Translations under genes and position numbers: made by a program
Shown here: positions 1 to 7,650 of the stretch, in pieces
Layout: each line of letters starts with the position of its first letter
Numbering within the stretch: the stretch's first letter is position 1
Notes under the pieces: model-generated
Told to the model about the DNA's origin: nothing
Database searches by the model: none
What the model saw: the letters and a program-made list of their open reading frames with translations, nothing else
Source: Prorocentrum cordatum
Taxonomy: Eukaryota; Sar; Dinophyceae; Prorocentrales; Prorocentraceae
DNA: 20,000 nucleotides
NCBI GenBank assembly: GCA_963575745.1
Contig: CAUYUJ010009779.1
Coordinates: 1,080,492 to 1,100,491 of the forward strand
Direction: 5' to 3'

Positions 1-220
1 ACTCGGCGGCAGCACGGGCCAGAAGGCGAGATCGAGGGGCTCTCGTCTGCGCACCGCAACGTGAGACCCCAGTTGTGGTAGTTTCGGCTTCTTGCCCACG
101 CCCTCAAGAGGCAGGGATCACACCCTGAGCAGAAGGTGTTTGAAGGGGCCCTGGGACACACAAATAAACACACACAAATAAAAGGGTCGGGTCAGAGATG
201 CCGGAGTTCTGTTTCGGAGT
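1..220. other. left edge, no gene recognised
   Basis: I see no convincing gene here. The only clear structure is a two-copy tandem of CACACAAATAAA at 157-168 and 171-182 (period 14). Open frames that cross into the following array are explained by the stop-poor composition of that array. Confidence 0.4.
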
Positions 221-943
221 CCAAGAGGGCTCCAGATCGGTCCAAGAGGGCCCCGAGAAGCTTTCTAGACGGTCCAAGAGAGGCCCGAGACGGCCAAAGA
301 TCGCCCGAAGACGCCCCAGATGGCCCCAAGACAGCCCAAGAGGCCTCCAAGACGCTCCAAGGGCCTTCCAAGAGGCCTCCGAAGAGGGCCCCAAGTTGCC
401 AAAATCGTTGATTTTCATTGGTTTTTTCTATGTTTTTTGCGTTCTGGCCTTTTCGCTTCCGGACGCTCCAAGAGGGCCCAAGAGGCCTTCAAGACTGCTC
501 CAAGACGGCCCACGAGGCTCCCAAGACGGCCCCGGAGCGGCCCAAGAGCGCCCCCCAGACGGCCCAAGTGCTGCCCAAGGCGGACCAAGAGGCCCCAAGA
601 CGGGCCCAAGAGGGGCTCAAGAAGGGAACCGAGAACTGAAAAATCGAGCCCTCCGCCCCAGAAGGCGCCCAGGACCCCGAAAGAGGCCCCAAGAGACTCT
701 CCAAGACACCCCCAAGACGCCCCAATAAGCTCCCGTGAGGCCCCAAGAGGACCAACAACGTCAGGCCCCAGGCCCCAAGAGGACCAACAAATACCGCCAA
801 GAGCCCGCCGAAAGCCCCCCAAGAGACCGTCACGAGAGCTCAGGAGGCCCCCTGGAGGCCTCCCGAGTTCTCCAAGAGGCCTAAAAAGAGGCGCCAAGAG
901 GCCCCAAACGGCCCCACCGAGGCTCCAAGAGGCCACGAACGCG
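221..943. repeat. degenerate CCAAGANGGCC array A1
   Basis: The stretch is built from variants of CCAAGAGGCC, CCAAGACGGC and TCAAGACTGC placed end to end. Hand counting 14 consecutive units from 468 to 616 gives lengths of 10, 11, 11, 10, 11, 11, 10, 12, 10, 11, 10, 10, 11 and 11, a mean of about 10.6 bp. The period is not a multiple of three, so no frame keeps a constant peptide. The unit has no stop codon in most frames, and this explains the many overlapping open frames on both strands. The array is interrupted by an AT-richer spacer at 401-465. I infer a non-coding satellite-like repeat, although a transcribed RNA cannot be excluded. Confidence 0.85.
401..465. repeat. T-rich spacer inside array A1
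   Basis: A T-rich block breaks the CCAAGA array. It ends with GGCCTTTTCGCTTCCGGACG, after which the array resumes. Related TTTCGCTTCCG blocks interrupt or border the arrays near 6155-6232 and 18516-18600, and a weaker relative lies at 10326-10432. Confidence 0.55.
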
Positions 944-1410
944 CAAGCAAACGCCTGCGATGGCACAATACGGGCCGGCGGAATGAGCGAAGCGATTCAA
1001 TAAAAGGATTCCCCATATTTTCCCATGTGTTCTGGGTTTTTGTCTTCTCCACCACTTCCCATAGTTTCCCATATTTTCCTGGGAGTCGACGATTTATTGT
1101 ATCTGTGTGTTTCTTCCCCTCCTGAGTGTTGTTGTGCAAAAGGGCCACGAATTCGGCAATCGTGACAAAGCTGCGTGCGGGATTGCTGCCAGAGCGCGGC
1201 ACCTCCAAAAATGCATGATGTCCCTGCTGGCTGCTGACATACCCTAAAGGGTAGCTCAGTGTGCGCGGTGCCTTCTGCCTGGAGGATGAGGGCCCAGGAA
1301 TCTCAAGATGAGAGCGGGTAGCACGCAGCGACAGCAGACACCAGGAGAAGCGAAGCAGAGAGCAATCGTGTGGGCATGCAGGCAAGGCCAGCTCGGTTAC
1401 ACAGGTCTCC
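944..1410. other. unassigned interval with short CCCATA repeats
   Basis: No gene is recognised. CCCATATTTTCCCA occurs at 1012-1025 and a related CCCATAGTTTCCCATATTTT at 1058-1077. A small palindrome, TACCCTAAAGGGTA, lies at 1240-1253. The end of a possible minus-strand gene abuts the right side. Confidence 0.4.
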
Positions 1411-1662
1411 TCAAGCTTCGTGCAGACGAACAGGAAGTACCTGATTCCGCCACCAACCCCGGCACTTCAAGATTCTACCGTGCACACGGGGAGTCTCATC
1501 TGCACGCATGCGGGAGGGCACGACAGGGGGGTTAATGGCTCGCGTGGAAGCATCGATCTTGAACAGGCGCTGCATCGCGGGCGATGCGCTCCCGATGACG
1601 ACCCCGCACGCTCCGAGGGCAGGGGTGAGGATCAACGCCACAAGTGGCAAAGAACGCGCCAT
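1411..1662 (-). CDS. hypothetical 83-aa protein with signal-peptide-like N-terminus
   Basis: I do not recognise this protein. On the minus strand an ATG at 1662-1660 opens 83 codons ending in TGA at 1413-1411. The first residues are MARS, followed by a hydrophobic run (LPLVALILTPALGACGVVIG, about residues 5-24) and then a small-residue SAS stretch. This order resembles a secretory signal peptide or a signal anchor. The remainder is polar and basic, with one Cys near the C-terminus. Codon use is mixed with frequent G or C at the third position, unlike the nearby repeats. The frame stays open upstream of this ATG; I chose it because the hydrophobic segment begins four residues later. No neighbour suggests a role. 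It could be a chance open frame or one exon of a larger gene. Confidence 0.3.
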   Translation of the reverse strand: MARSLPLVALILTPALGACGVVIGSASPAMQRLFKIDASTRAINPPVVPSRMRADETPRVHGRILKCRGWWRNQVLPVRLHEA

Positions 1663-1890
1663 CGGGGCCGAGGTGCCCCCCTGGAGTCGATCGTCCGATC
1701 TGGTCCGCAGTGCGCTTTTGCTGCTCCCCGGACCGCCCCTTCTCTTCCTGCGACGCGTGGCCCGCTCCGAGCAAACGTTCTGCTTCTGCCAACCCCCGCA
1801 AACCAGTCCCCCGTTCTGGTCACGCTGGCCGTTCTCCAAGGGCTCGAGAGCCCTGAGACGGGGGTCACTGCAAGAGAACTCCGTCAGAGC

Positions 1891-1976
1891 GCTGGATCTC
1901 GCAGGATCCTACAGGGCCAGGGCTGCAGTGACCCAGGTTCTGGCGCAGGGCCCTGCAGGATCTTGCGAGATCCAGC
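1891..1976. repeat. long hairpin, 28-bp arms, 30-nt loop
   Basis: Bases 1891-1918 (starting GCTGGATCTCGCAGG) are the reverse complement of 1949-1976 (ending GCGAGATCCAGC), with two mismatches in 28 pairs. As plus-strand RNA one mismatch is a G-U wobble and the other is A-C. The 30-nt loop is 1919-1948. It could be a small-RNA precursor, the core of a tiny inverted-repeat transposon, or a cruciform. No flanking target duplication was found. Confidence 0.75.
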
Positions 1977-2023
1977 AAAAAGCCTGACTGACCCCGGCCT
2001 GGATCGACCCCGGTCAGAAGATC

Positions 2024-2202
2024 TCGGGGGCGGCCAAGAAGGGGGCGTCAAAGACGGGGGGGTGCAAACCATGACTGGCGGCACAGCGGGGGGGCCAGGG
2101 ACGCAGTGAAACAAGAAGAGGCACCATGATATCTGGGGAAATCTCATGGCCCCCGCCATGATATCCCCCCCCAGCCATCACCCCCCTCTTTGCCGCCCCC
2201 GA
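2024..2202. mobile_element. MITE-like element, family 1, copy 1
   Basis: The left end TCGGGGGCGGCCAAGAAGGG is matched in inverted form by the right end, which ends CTCTTTGCCGCCCCCGA. The interior, including GTGCAAACCATGACTGGCGG and a block around ATCTGGGGAAAT, recurs at 9646-9849. The block CATGGCCCCCGCCATGATAT forms an internal near-palindrome. There is no transposase frame, so it would be non-autonomous. No clear target-site duplication is visible at this copy. Confidence 0.7.
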
Positions 2203-2543
2203 CTCCTGCTCCCCTCTCCTTGCCGTCGCTCGGACGTCCATTTCCCATGCATGTTCCGGTTTCGTGTGTGTGTGTGTGTTTTGTTGCTCGATGGTCCAGA
2301 ATGGTCCTCGATGGTCCTCGCCGAAAAAATGCACACGTCCGAGCGATGCCAAGTCTCTCTTCGGAGGAGGGGCTCGGGGCCTGGGGCCCAGGGGGCTGCC
2401 GTATAGGGTTCGGGGCGTGGGCTCCAGGTCCGCCCCAGGTGGCGGCTCCGCAGGTTCCTGGGCAGAGGGAGGCTGCCGAACCCCAACCCCTAACGAAGGG
2501 GAGGTCGGGGGGTCGATGTGCACAGGTGTATTGATTGATGGGT
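2203..2543. other. unassigned interval with GT microsatellite and 10-bp triplet
   Basis: No gene is recognised. A (GT)8 run lies at 2264-2279. A 10-bp unit, ATGGTCCTCG, is present three times in tandem at 2291-2320; the first copy differs in its last three bases. The remainder is unique-looking GC-rich sequence. Confidence 0.5.
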
Positions 2544-2655
2544 GTATTTAAACATGCATATATATATATATACACACATGAGGCATGTAGGCACACGTCT
2601 GTGCATCTATGGATGTATGCACTCGCACACGCATATGCACATACATACGAGAGAG
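2544..2655. repeat. CATA/CATG/AT microsatellite
   Basis: This is an impure mix of CATG, CATA and CACA steps with an alternating AT run at 2558-2572. The same class of sequence, much longer, reappears at 3766-4190 on the far side of the C-tract and minisatellite block. Confidence 0.75.
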
Positions 2656-2718
2656 CGTGATCCACCGCCGCTTTACTGTGGAAAATTGCCAACCTTTTCC
2701 TCCGGAACCCGGGGGTCG

Positions 2719-2962
2719 CCCCCCCCCCCCCTCCGAAAATCCCCCCCCCCCTGCTGGAAACCCCTCTCCCCCCCCCCCCCTCCCCCGGCAAAACCCCCCC
2801 TCCCCCCCTCCCCCCCCCCCCCCCCCCCCCCCCCCTCCCGGAAAACCGGAAGGGTCACTACCGGTTCGAACCCCTCCCCCCCCCCTCCCCCCCCCGATCC
2901 GGAAAACCGGGGGGGTCACTACCGGTTCGAACCCCTCCCCCCCCCTCCCCCCCCCCCCCCCT
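2719..2962. repeat. poly-C tract region
   Basis: Long C homopolymers separated by single T or short GGAAAA-type breaks fill this interval, with the core units at 2840-2937 embedded. Such tracts are prone to sequencing and assembly length errors, so exact run lengths should be treated as uncertain. Confidence 0.85.
2840..2937 (+). repeat. core unit GGAAAACCGG...GGTTCGAACCCC, two direct copies
   Basis: Copies lie at 2840-2875 and 2901-2937. Each reads GGAAAACCGG, a short G-rich variable part, GGGTCACTACC, then GGTTCGAACCCC. The same unit appears in reverse orientation at 3632-3765, so the two blocks form inverted arms around the minisatellite. GGTTCGAACC matches the RNA polymerase III B-box pattern, but no tRNA fold surrounds it. 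Confidence 0.8.
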
Positions 2963-2989
2963 ACACCGCCAGCAAACGACTCCCGGTCC

Positions 2990-3615
2990 CCACCACCGTC
3001 CGCATCACATCCCCCACTGGTGTTCCCAGCACCACTGTCCTCACCACCGCTGTCCCCACTGGTTCCACCACCGCCCCTACTGTCCCCACCAGTGGCCCCA
3101 CCACTGTCGCACTGTCCCCGCTGTCCCCAGAACTGTTCCCACCACGGTTCCACTCTCCCCACTGTCTCCACGGCCCCAACCACTGCCCGACTATCCCCAC
3201 TGTCCCCACTGTCCCACTGACTCCTCCGCTGTCCCACTGAGCTGTCCCACTGTTCCCACCACTGTCCCCACTGTCCCCACCACTGTCCCCACTGCACCTC
3301 CCCATTGTCCCATTGTCCCACCGCCGTCCTCGTCCCCACCGTCCTTCACCACTGTCCACCACCACCACCACTGTGTACCCTCCACTGTCCCACTGTTTCC
3401 ACCTGTTCCCATTGTCCCCCACACCACCTGTCCCCACCACTGTCACCGTCACCACCACTGTCCACTGTCCCCCCCTGTTCCCACCATTGTCCCCACCACT
3501 GTCCCCACCACTACCGTCCCCACCACTGTCCCACTGTCCCACTGTCCCCACCACTGTCCCGCTATCCCCTCACCACTGTCCCCACCAACACCGTCCCCAC
3601 CACTGTCCGCACCCC
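2990..3615. repeat. CCCACTGTC / CCCACCACTGTC minisatellite
   Basis: The tract consists largely of CACTGT cores spaced mostly 9 or 12 bases apart, with a few 8-base steps. Because 9 and 12 are multiples of three, long low-complexity frames (Thr/Pro/Ser on plus, Gly/Val/Asp on minus) stay open by composition. I find no non-repetitive protein sequence in it and call it a minisatellite. Confidence 0.85.
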
Positions 3616-3631
3616 CACTCGGTTTTCGAGG

Positions 3632-3765
3632 GGGGGGGGTTCGAACCGGTAGTGACCCCCCCCGGTTTTCCGGATCCGGAACCGGTAGTGACCCCCCCCC
3701 CTGGGAGGGGGGGGGGGGGGGGGGGGGGAGGGGTTCGAACCGGTAGTGACCCCCCCCGGTTTTCC
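3632..3765 (-). repeat. core unit, inverted copies with poly-G
   Basis: Reverse-complement copies of the 2840-2937 unit lie at 3632-3671, 3672-3701 (partial, lacking the TTCGAA part) and 3729-3765. A run of about 20 or more G separates the last two. Together with 2840-2937 they make a large inverted repeat with the minisatellite as loop. Confidence 0.8.
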
Positions 3766-4190
3766 GCCATACATGCATACGTACGTACACGCATACATAC
3801 ATATAGGTACACGCATGTGTATATGTATATAGCAATGCATACATACACACACGCATAGCTTACATACGCATGAATATACAACCACACATACATGCATACA
3901 TGCATACACATTGGCACCTGCATACACTCATGCATGCATACATGCACACATGCATTCATGCATGCATGCGTACAAACATACGTACGTATACACCTACATA
4001 TATACACCCATACATGCAGATAAGCATGCATGCGTACCTACATTCATGCATGCGTGCATGTCTACATACACACACTTATACATACATACACGCATGTGTG
4101 CATGCATGCATACATGCATACTTACATGCATGTACTCATGCATACATACATCCATGCATACATACCTGCATGCATACAAACAAACATAAA
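3766..4190. repeat. long CATA/CATG tetranucleotide microsatellite
   Basis: About 420 bases consist almost wholly of CATA, CATG, CACA and TGCA steps. His/Tyr/Met/Cys-rich frames through it follow from the composition. Confidence 0.9.
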
Positions 4191-4235
4191 CTCGAATTGA
4201 AGTGCGTCCAGGTCCCTTCCAAAATCCCCTGGGCC

Positions 4236-4517
4236 TCAGTCCTCAATCCGGGCACCCCGAATTCTCAAATGCCCTGGGGCTCCCGGCGCCCCAGGCGCGT
4301 CTTCCCGAATGACGTCTTCGGACCCAGAAGCGCCAAATGACGGGCCAAGTGGCATCAAACTTACAGCCACGGCGCGGTGGCGTGATGGGCTGAAGGCCAC
4401 TGGATCCAAGGCCCCCCCTGCGCTTGCCACAAGGATGCACGGCGTGCCAAACAGGTTGGCTCTGGCCCGTTCGAAAAGGCTCCAAATCGTAGGGTCTCGG
4501 CCTGCTGCGCCGGCCAA
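4236..4517 (-). CDS. coding-like fragment, unknown product
   Basis: I do not recognise this product. The minus-strand frame ends at a TGA at 4238-4236 and stays open upstream past 4517 for about ten more codons to an in-frame TGA. There is no good ATG at its start. The peptide is of ordinary composition, with a hydrophobic stretch (LFGTPCILVASAGGALDPVA) and little repetition, unlike the flanking microsatellite and array. It may be an internal exon, a gene fragment or a chance frame. The opposite strand over the same bases is also open, which weakens the call. Confidence 0.22.
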   Translation of the reverse strand: MAGAAGRDPTIWSLFERARANLFGTPCILVASAGGALDPVAFSPSRHRAVAVSLMPLGPSFGASGSEDVIREDAPGAPGAPGHLRIRGARIED

Positions 4518-4704
4518 TGCTGAAGAGAATGCGCTCGTCGGCTTTCCGCCTCACATGTTTTGTTCGCGAGCGCGCAGGGGTGCCAGGCGCCGTAACGCGG
4601 CTTACAAGCAACGGCCTAAATTCCGCGGCACGCGGAGCGAACGACAGCATGCTTTCCGCCTTGCAGGAACCATGACGATTCCAAGGTCGTTGGTGTTCCC
4701 GCTC

Positions 4705-5085
4705 CAGACGGCCTCAAGATGTCCCGCGGGACGGCCGAGCTGGTTCCTGGGACGGCTGCGATGGCCCCAGAAGGCCGAAGACGCCCTAAAACTGTCTCCA
4801 AGACGGGCCGAGATGCCCCCAAGATGGCCTCAGGGTCGCCCAAGACTGCCCAAGATGCCGTCAAGACGGCCCAAGAGACCTCCGAGAGTACCCCCAGGAC
4901 AGCCCGAATAGTCCAACATCATAATTGTCCATATGGTCTTTGACAAATCTAGGCGTTGGCTCATTTGGGACTTTCCGACGGCCCAAGACGCCCCGAGAAG
5001 TCACCAAGATGGCCCCAAGAGTGCGCAAGAGACCACCGCGATGATCTCCTGACGGCCCAAGAGGCCCCCAGGTCGGTCCAGCTTC
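4705..5085. repeat. degenerate CCAAGANGGCC array A2
   Basis: This is the same unit as 221-943, for example CCAAGACGGG, CCGAGATGCC and CCAAGATGGCC, again with steps of 10-12 bases. An AT-richer break at about 4912-4975 separates two halves and ends in GGGACTTTCCGACGG before the unit resumes. Confidence 0.8.
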
Positions 5086-5111
5086 CAGGACCTTCTGTCC
5101 AGGGCGATCCT

Positions 5112-5420
5112 TCACGACACCTCGGCCTGGTCCAGGCACAAGTCGCCCGACCCGTCCTCCTGCCAGGTGCATCGCTTCCACTGGCCTGTTTTAACGGGCG
5201 AAGAACGGTACAAAATAAACTTTTTCGCTGTCGGGGGCGCCTGTCCCTGGGCGGCTGGAAAATCAATACCCTTACGGTGGCACCGTAGGGGTATAAACTT
5301 TGAGACAGCCGTCCTGTCGTGGATCTGGGGGGTGGTGCCCATTTCGGAGGCACCCCTCCAGGCCGCAAGGAACGGCGAGAGGTCCTCGAGCTGAGTAACA
5401 GAGTAGGGCCCAGCCTCCAT
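5112..5420 (-). CDS. hypothetical 102-aa protein
   Basis: I do not recognise this protein. The minus-strand ATG at 5420-5418 directly follows an in-frame TGA, and the frame runs 102 codons to a TGA at 5114-5112. The composition is varied and protein-like: residues about 1-36 are acidic to neutral and include VTQLEDLSPFLAAWRG, the middle is basic (FIPLRCHRKGIDFPAAQG), and the tail is acidic with Trp and Cys. Third positions favour G and C. A 29-nt near-perfect inverted repeat (5266-5294) lies inside the frame and would form a stem in the transcript. It adjoins CCAAGA array A2 downstream and a retroelement-like remnant upstream. A retroelement origin is possible but unproven. Confidence 0.33.
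   Translation of the reverse strand: MEAGPYSVTQLEDLSPFLAAWRGASEMGTTPQIHDRTAVSKFIPLRCHRKGIDFPAAQGQAPPTAKKFILYRSSPVKTGQWKRCTWQEDGSGDLCLDQAEVS
5266..5294. repeat. 14-bp-arm hairpin
   Basis: ATACCCTTACGGTG at 5266-5279 pairs with CACCGTAGGGGTAT at 5281-5294, with one mismatch around a single central base. ATAAACTTT occurs shortly before it (in the 5210-5225 region) and just after it. Confidence 0.75.
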
Positions 5421-5495
5421 TCAGATCGTGCTGGGACGATGGATTGCGCTAGGGATCCCCGGTTTGCCGCTGGCCCCGACACTGCGAGGGCTCAC

Positions 5496-5700
5496 TGATG
5501 GGCCAAGTGCACGACAAGCTCGATGAGCGCACGGTGCGGAAGGCCCCGTCCCACCGTACGTACAGAGACGGACGTGATCGAGAACCGCCTGACCCGCAAC
5601 CAGTGGCTCGGCAACAGAGCGGCCGATATGCATGCGCGCCGTGGGGTCGAGCGGTATCGCAAGAGCCCCGCCGAGCGTATCGTAATCATCGGCTGTCGTG
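5496..5700 (+). pseudogene. probable retroelement RNase H C-terminal remnant
   Basis: In the plus frame that includes 5523, the translation contains NQWLGNRAADMHARRG. The GNxxADxxA pattern, with Asp at codon 5625-5627, is the hallmark of the C-terminal part of type I RNase H domains in reverse-transcribing elements, where this Asp is catalytic. An upstream TGA at 5496-5498 closes the frame. Other conserved RNase H parts are not present in the same frame; a neighbouring frame has a Val-His at about 5507-5512 that could be the usual upstream histidine, which would imply a frameshift. Downstream the frame continues AERIVIIGCREIAGQMARF, then degenerates into Phe-rich sequence. I infer a decayed LINE-like fragment. 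The motif is short and could be chance. Confidence 0.42.
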
Positions 5701-5807
5701 AGATTGCTGGGCAGATGGCCCGCTTCTCGGCGCGTCCAAAAGGCCATGATCGCGGACGCTTGTGTTTTCGACACTGTCCCGGTACATTGGCTTCGCGATG
5801 TCAATCT

Positions 5808-5862
5808 CGACTCCTTCGAATCCTTTGTTTGTTTTGTTTTTGGTTTCGACTCCTTCGAATCC
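5808..5862. repeat. 16-bp direct repeat CGACTCCTTCGAATCC
   Basis: Perfect copies at 5808-5823 and 5847-5862 are separated by a T-rich spacer (period 39). The second copy leads into CCACCAGCCC, the reverse complement of the GGGCTGGTGG motif that starts the repeats at 6602 and 6671. Confidence 0.75.
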
Positions 5863-5976
5863 CACCAGCCCTCTGGGCTTAGGTGGTATGACGCGATGTT
5901 TTTCTCCTCCACTGAAGCCCCACCCCCTACCCCCTCCCCTGGGCCAGGAAGGTGGGGGTACCGAGGCGTTAGAGCG

Positions 5977-6580
5977 TCCAAGATGGCCCAAGATTGCTCC
6001 AAGAGGGCTTCGAAGTCGCAATATGGCCTCCAAGATGGCCCATGTTACTTCAATATGGGTCAAGAGAGCCTCCGACATACCCCCAAGAGGCCCAAAGACA
6101 GCCCCAAGACGGATCCAGGTGCCCTTCGAACCCTCCACGGCACCCTCCAAGATGCCAAAACGGTTCAAAAACCTTGAACATTCAATGTGTTTGGCAGTAT
6201 CGCCCTTTCGCTTCCGATGGGCTGTGGAAGCCTCAAGATGGCCCAAAAGAGGCCCGAGAGGGACCCAAGAAGGCCGAAGACGGCCCCAAGATCGCCCAAG
6301 AGGCGCCCAAGAACGCTCCAACAGGGCCTCAAGATGCCGTTTGAGAGCCTCCGAGGGGGGGGGGGGGGGGGGCGAATTTCTCCCCCCCCCTCTTTTTGAG
6401 CCGTGGTGCCCAAGACGGCCCCAAGAGGCCTCCCAGACCCCCCAAAGAGCCCCAAGAGGGCTCCAAGACTCCCCCAAAAGATCCTCAAGAGGGCCCCAAG
6501 AAGGCCTCAAGACAGCCTCAAGGTGGCCCAAAATAGCCGAGAATGGCTCAAGATAACCTCCAAAGAGGCCTCAAGAAAGC
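5977..6580. repeat. degenerate CCAAGANGGCC array A3
   Basis: The array includes CCAAGATGGC, CCAAGATTGC, CGAAGACGGCC and CCAAGATCGC at steps of about 10-12 bases. It is broken by an AT-richer spacer at 6155-6232 and by a G18 run (6355-6372) facing a C9 run (6382-6390). The long minus-strand Leu/Gly/Trp-rich frame through it is a product of the repeat. Confidence 0.83.
6155..6232. repeat. spacer inside array A3
   Basis: This AT-richer block ends CGCCCTTTCGCTTCCGATGG before the CAAGATGG units resume. The last part matches the spacer of array A1 (TTTTCGCTTCCGGACG) and the block before array A7 (TTTCGCTTCCGAGG). Confidence 0.55.
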
Positions 6581-6594
6581 TGGCAATCAATTCT

Positions 6595-6705
6595 GGATGG
6601 GCTGGTGGGGATATTTTTTTCTTGGTCGCGGGAGGACGCGGAATCGCTGTCGCCGAGTGAAAAGAAAGGGCTGGTGGGGATACTTTTTTGGTCAGCGGCC
6701 CCACG
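6595..6705 (+). repeat. CTGGTGGGGATA motif, copies 1 and 2
   Basis: GGGCTGGTGGGGATA starts at about 6600 and 6669 (the CTGG begins at 6602 and 6671, spacing 69). Each is followed by a T run, TTGGTC and a GC-rich tail. Three further copies lie at 7817, 7988 and 8046. Confidence 0.75.
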
Positions 6706-6902
6706 GCAACGGACAGGGAACGGAAGCGGCGTCCGGGTCACGGTACGGGGCTAATTAGCTACAACAGGCACAGGCCGGCCGGCCCGCTCACAAAGCAGCC
6801 GTGAAGCTGAAGAGAAGCAGACGCCGCAGGTGACCTGATCCTGGAGCTCTTGCACGCGCACAAACAAAATGCCATAGAATTCGGTGCCTGTCACAGTCTG
6901 AG

Positions 6903-6960
6903 ACGTGAACCGAGAAACCAAGCCCGTCGTGAAACGTGAACCAGGATGACCAAGTCCGTC
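6903..6960 (+). repeat. 31-bp tandem duplication
   Basis: ACGTGAACCGAGAAACCAAG at 6903 is repeated in diverged form as ACGTGAACCAGGATGACCAA at 6934. Both units continue to CCGTC. Confidence 0.7.
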
Positions 6961-6967
6961 AATCTGA

Positions 6968-7240
6968 GTGGGGGCAAGAGGGGGGCCGGTGGGGAGAGCA
7001 GGGCTGTCGCGGAACGTGGTGCAACGCACTTGCCAGAAGCTGGTGGATGAGCCGGGGGTGCTGTACCAGCTGCGGAAGGCTGAACCACTCCATGGCGACA
7101 CCAACGCCCGAAAGACCACCCCACAGGGCATGGGGGACCCAAGCGACTGTGGGCCACGCATCGCGTGCGGCACGGCGTCAGGCCTCAGTGAGGGGGGGAG
7201 GACCAGCTGGCGTGGTGAGCGTCGCCAGCGGGGGGAGTGA
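6968..7240 (+). CDS. coding-like 90-codon frame, unknown product
   Basis: I do not recognise this product. The plus-strand ATG at 6968 opens 90 codons ending before a stop at about 7240. The first dozen residues are Gly/Arg-rich. The middle part (about residues 18-55, including CQKLVDEPGVLYQLRKAEPL) has ordinary composition and a strong G/C third-position preference, and the tail returns to Gly/Arg-rich sequence. A longer plus-strand frame in another register (6936-7691) is rich in Arg, Gly, Ser and Thr and looks less natural. The stretch could be an exon or a gene fragment. There is no domain and no neighbour to support a role. Confidence 0.22.
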   Translation: MGARGGPVGRAGLSRNVVQRTCQKLVDEPGVLYQLRKAEPLHGDTNARKTTPQGMGDPSDCGPRIACGTASGLSEGGRTSWRGERRQRGE

Positions 7241-7650
7241 GGGGGGGCTGCGCTGGGGTAGTGCTGCCTTCTGCGGTGTCATAGGGCGAAGCGCCAGGGA
7301 GAGCTGCACTGAGGAGGACACGGGGGCCAGGAGGCAAGCCTGGCCCTGTCCGCCGCTTGGCATTGCCCCCCCCACACCTGTGAGCTTACGCACACCACGT
7401 GGTCCCCCAGGGCCGAAGCGAACGACGCTGAGAGTGATGAGCCAGACCACGAGCAGCGCGGAACACGGGCGGCCCTGGGAGGGGGGGGCAACCACACCGA
7501 CGTCAGACAGTACGTCTGGCAGGCCCCGAGGCCAAGGGCGGGGGACACCCGCCTGGCCCGAGAGGGGAGAAGCGAGGGGAAGCACCGCCTCTCCCCTCGG
7601 CCAGGCCCCGAATCCGAGGGCTAGGGGCCATGGTCATCTCTTGGGTCGTT
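7241..7650. other. unassigned GC-rich interval
   Basis: I see nothing that I can support as a gene or a repeat. Both strands have open frames of biased composition. It leads directly into the 45-bp tandem repeat. Confidence 0.4.

Noticed and set aside
221-943. CRISPR array
   Set aside because: The units are contiguous, degenerate and about 10-12 bases long. There are no constant repeats with unique spacers and no cas-like gene.
2860-2875. tRNA T-arm at GGTTCGAACCCC
   Set aside because: The bases flanking the loop cannot form a T stem and no acceptor, D or anticodon arm is present.
2548-3339. 263-codon Gly/Asp/Val-rich minus frame
   Set aside because: It is produced by C tracts and a minisatellite with 9- and 12-base steps that keep frames open.
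5847-5870. tRNA 3' end at TTCGAATCCCACCA
   Set aside because: No T-stem pairing and no cloverleaf upstream; it is one of two 16-bp direct repeats.
5686-6531. 281-codon Leu/Gly/Trp-rich minus frame
   Set aside because: It mostly follows the reverse strand of CCAAGA array A3 and is not conserved as a peptide between arrays.
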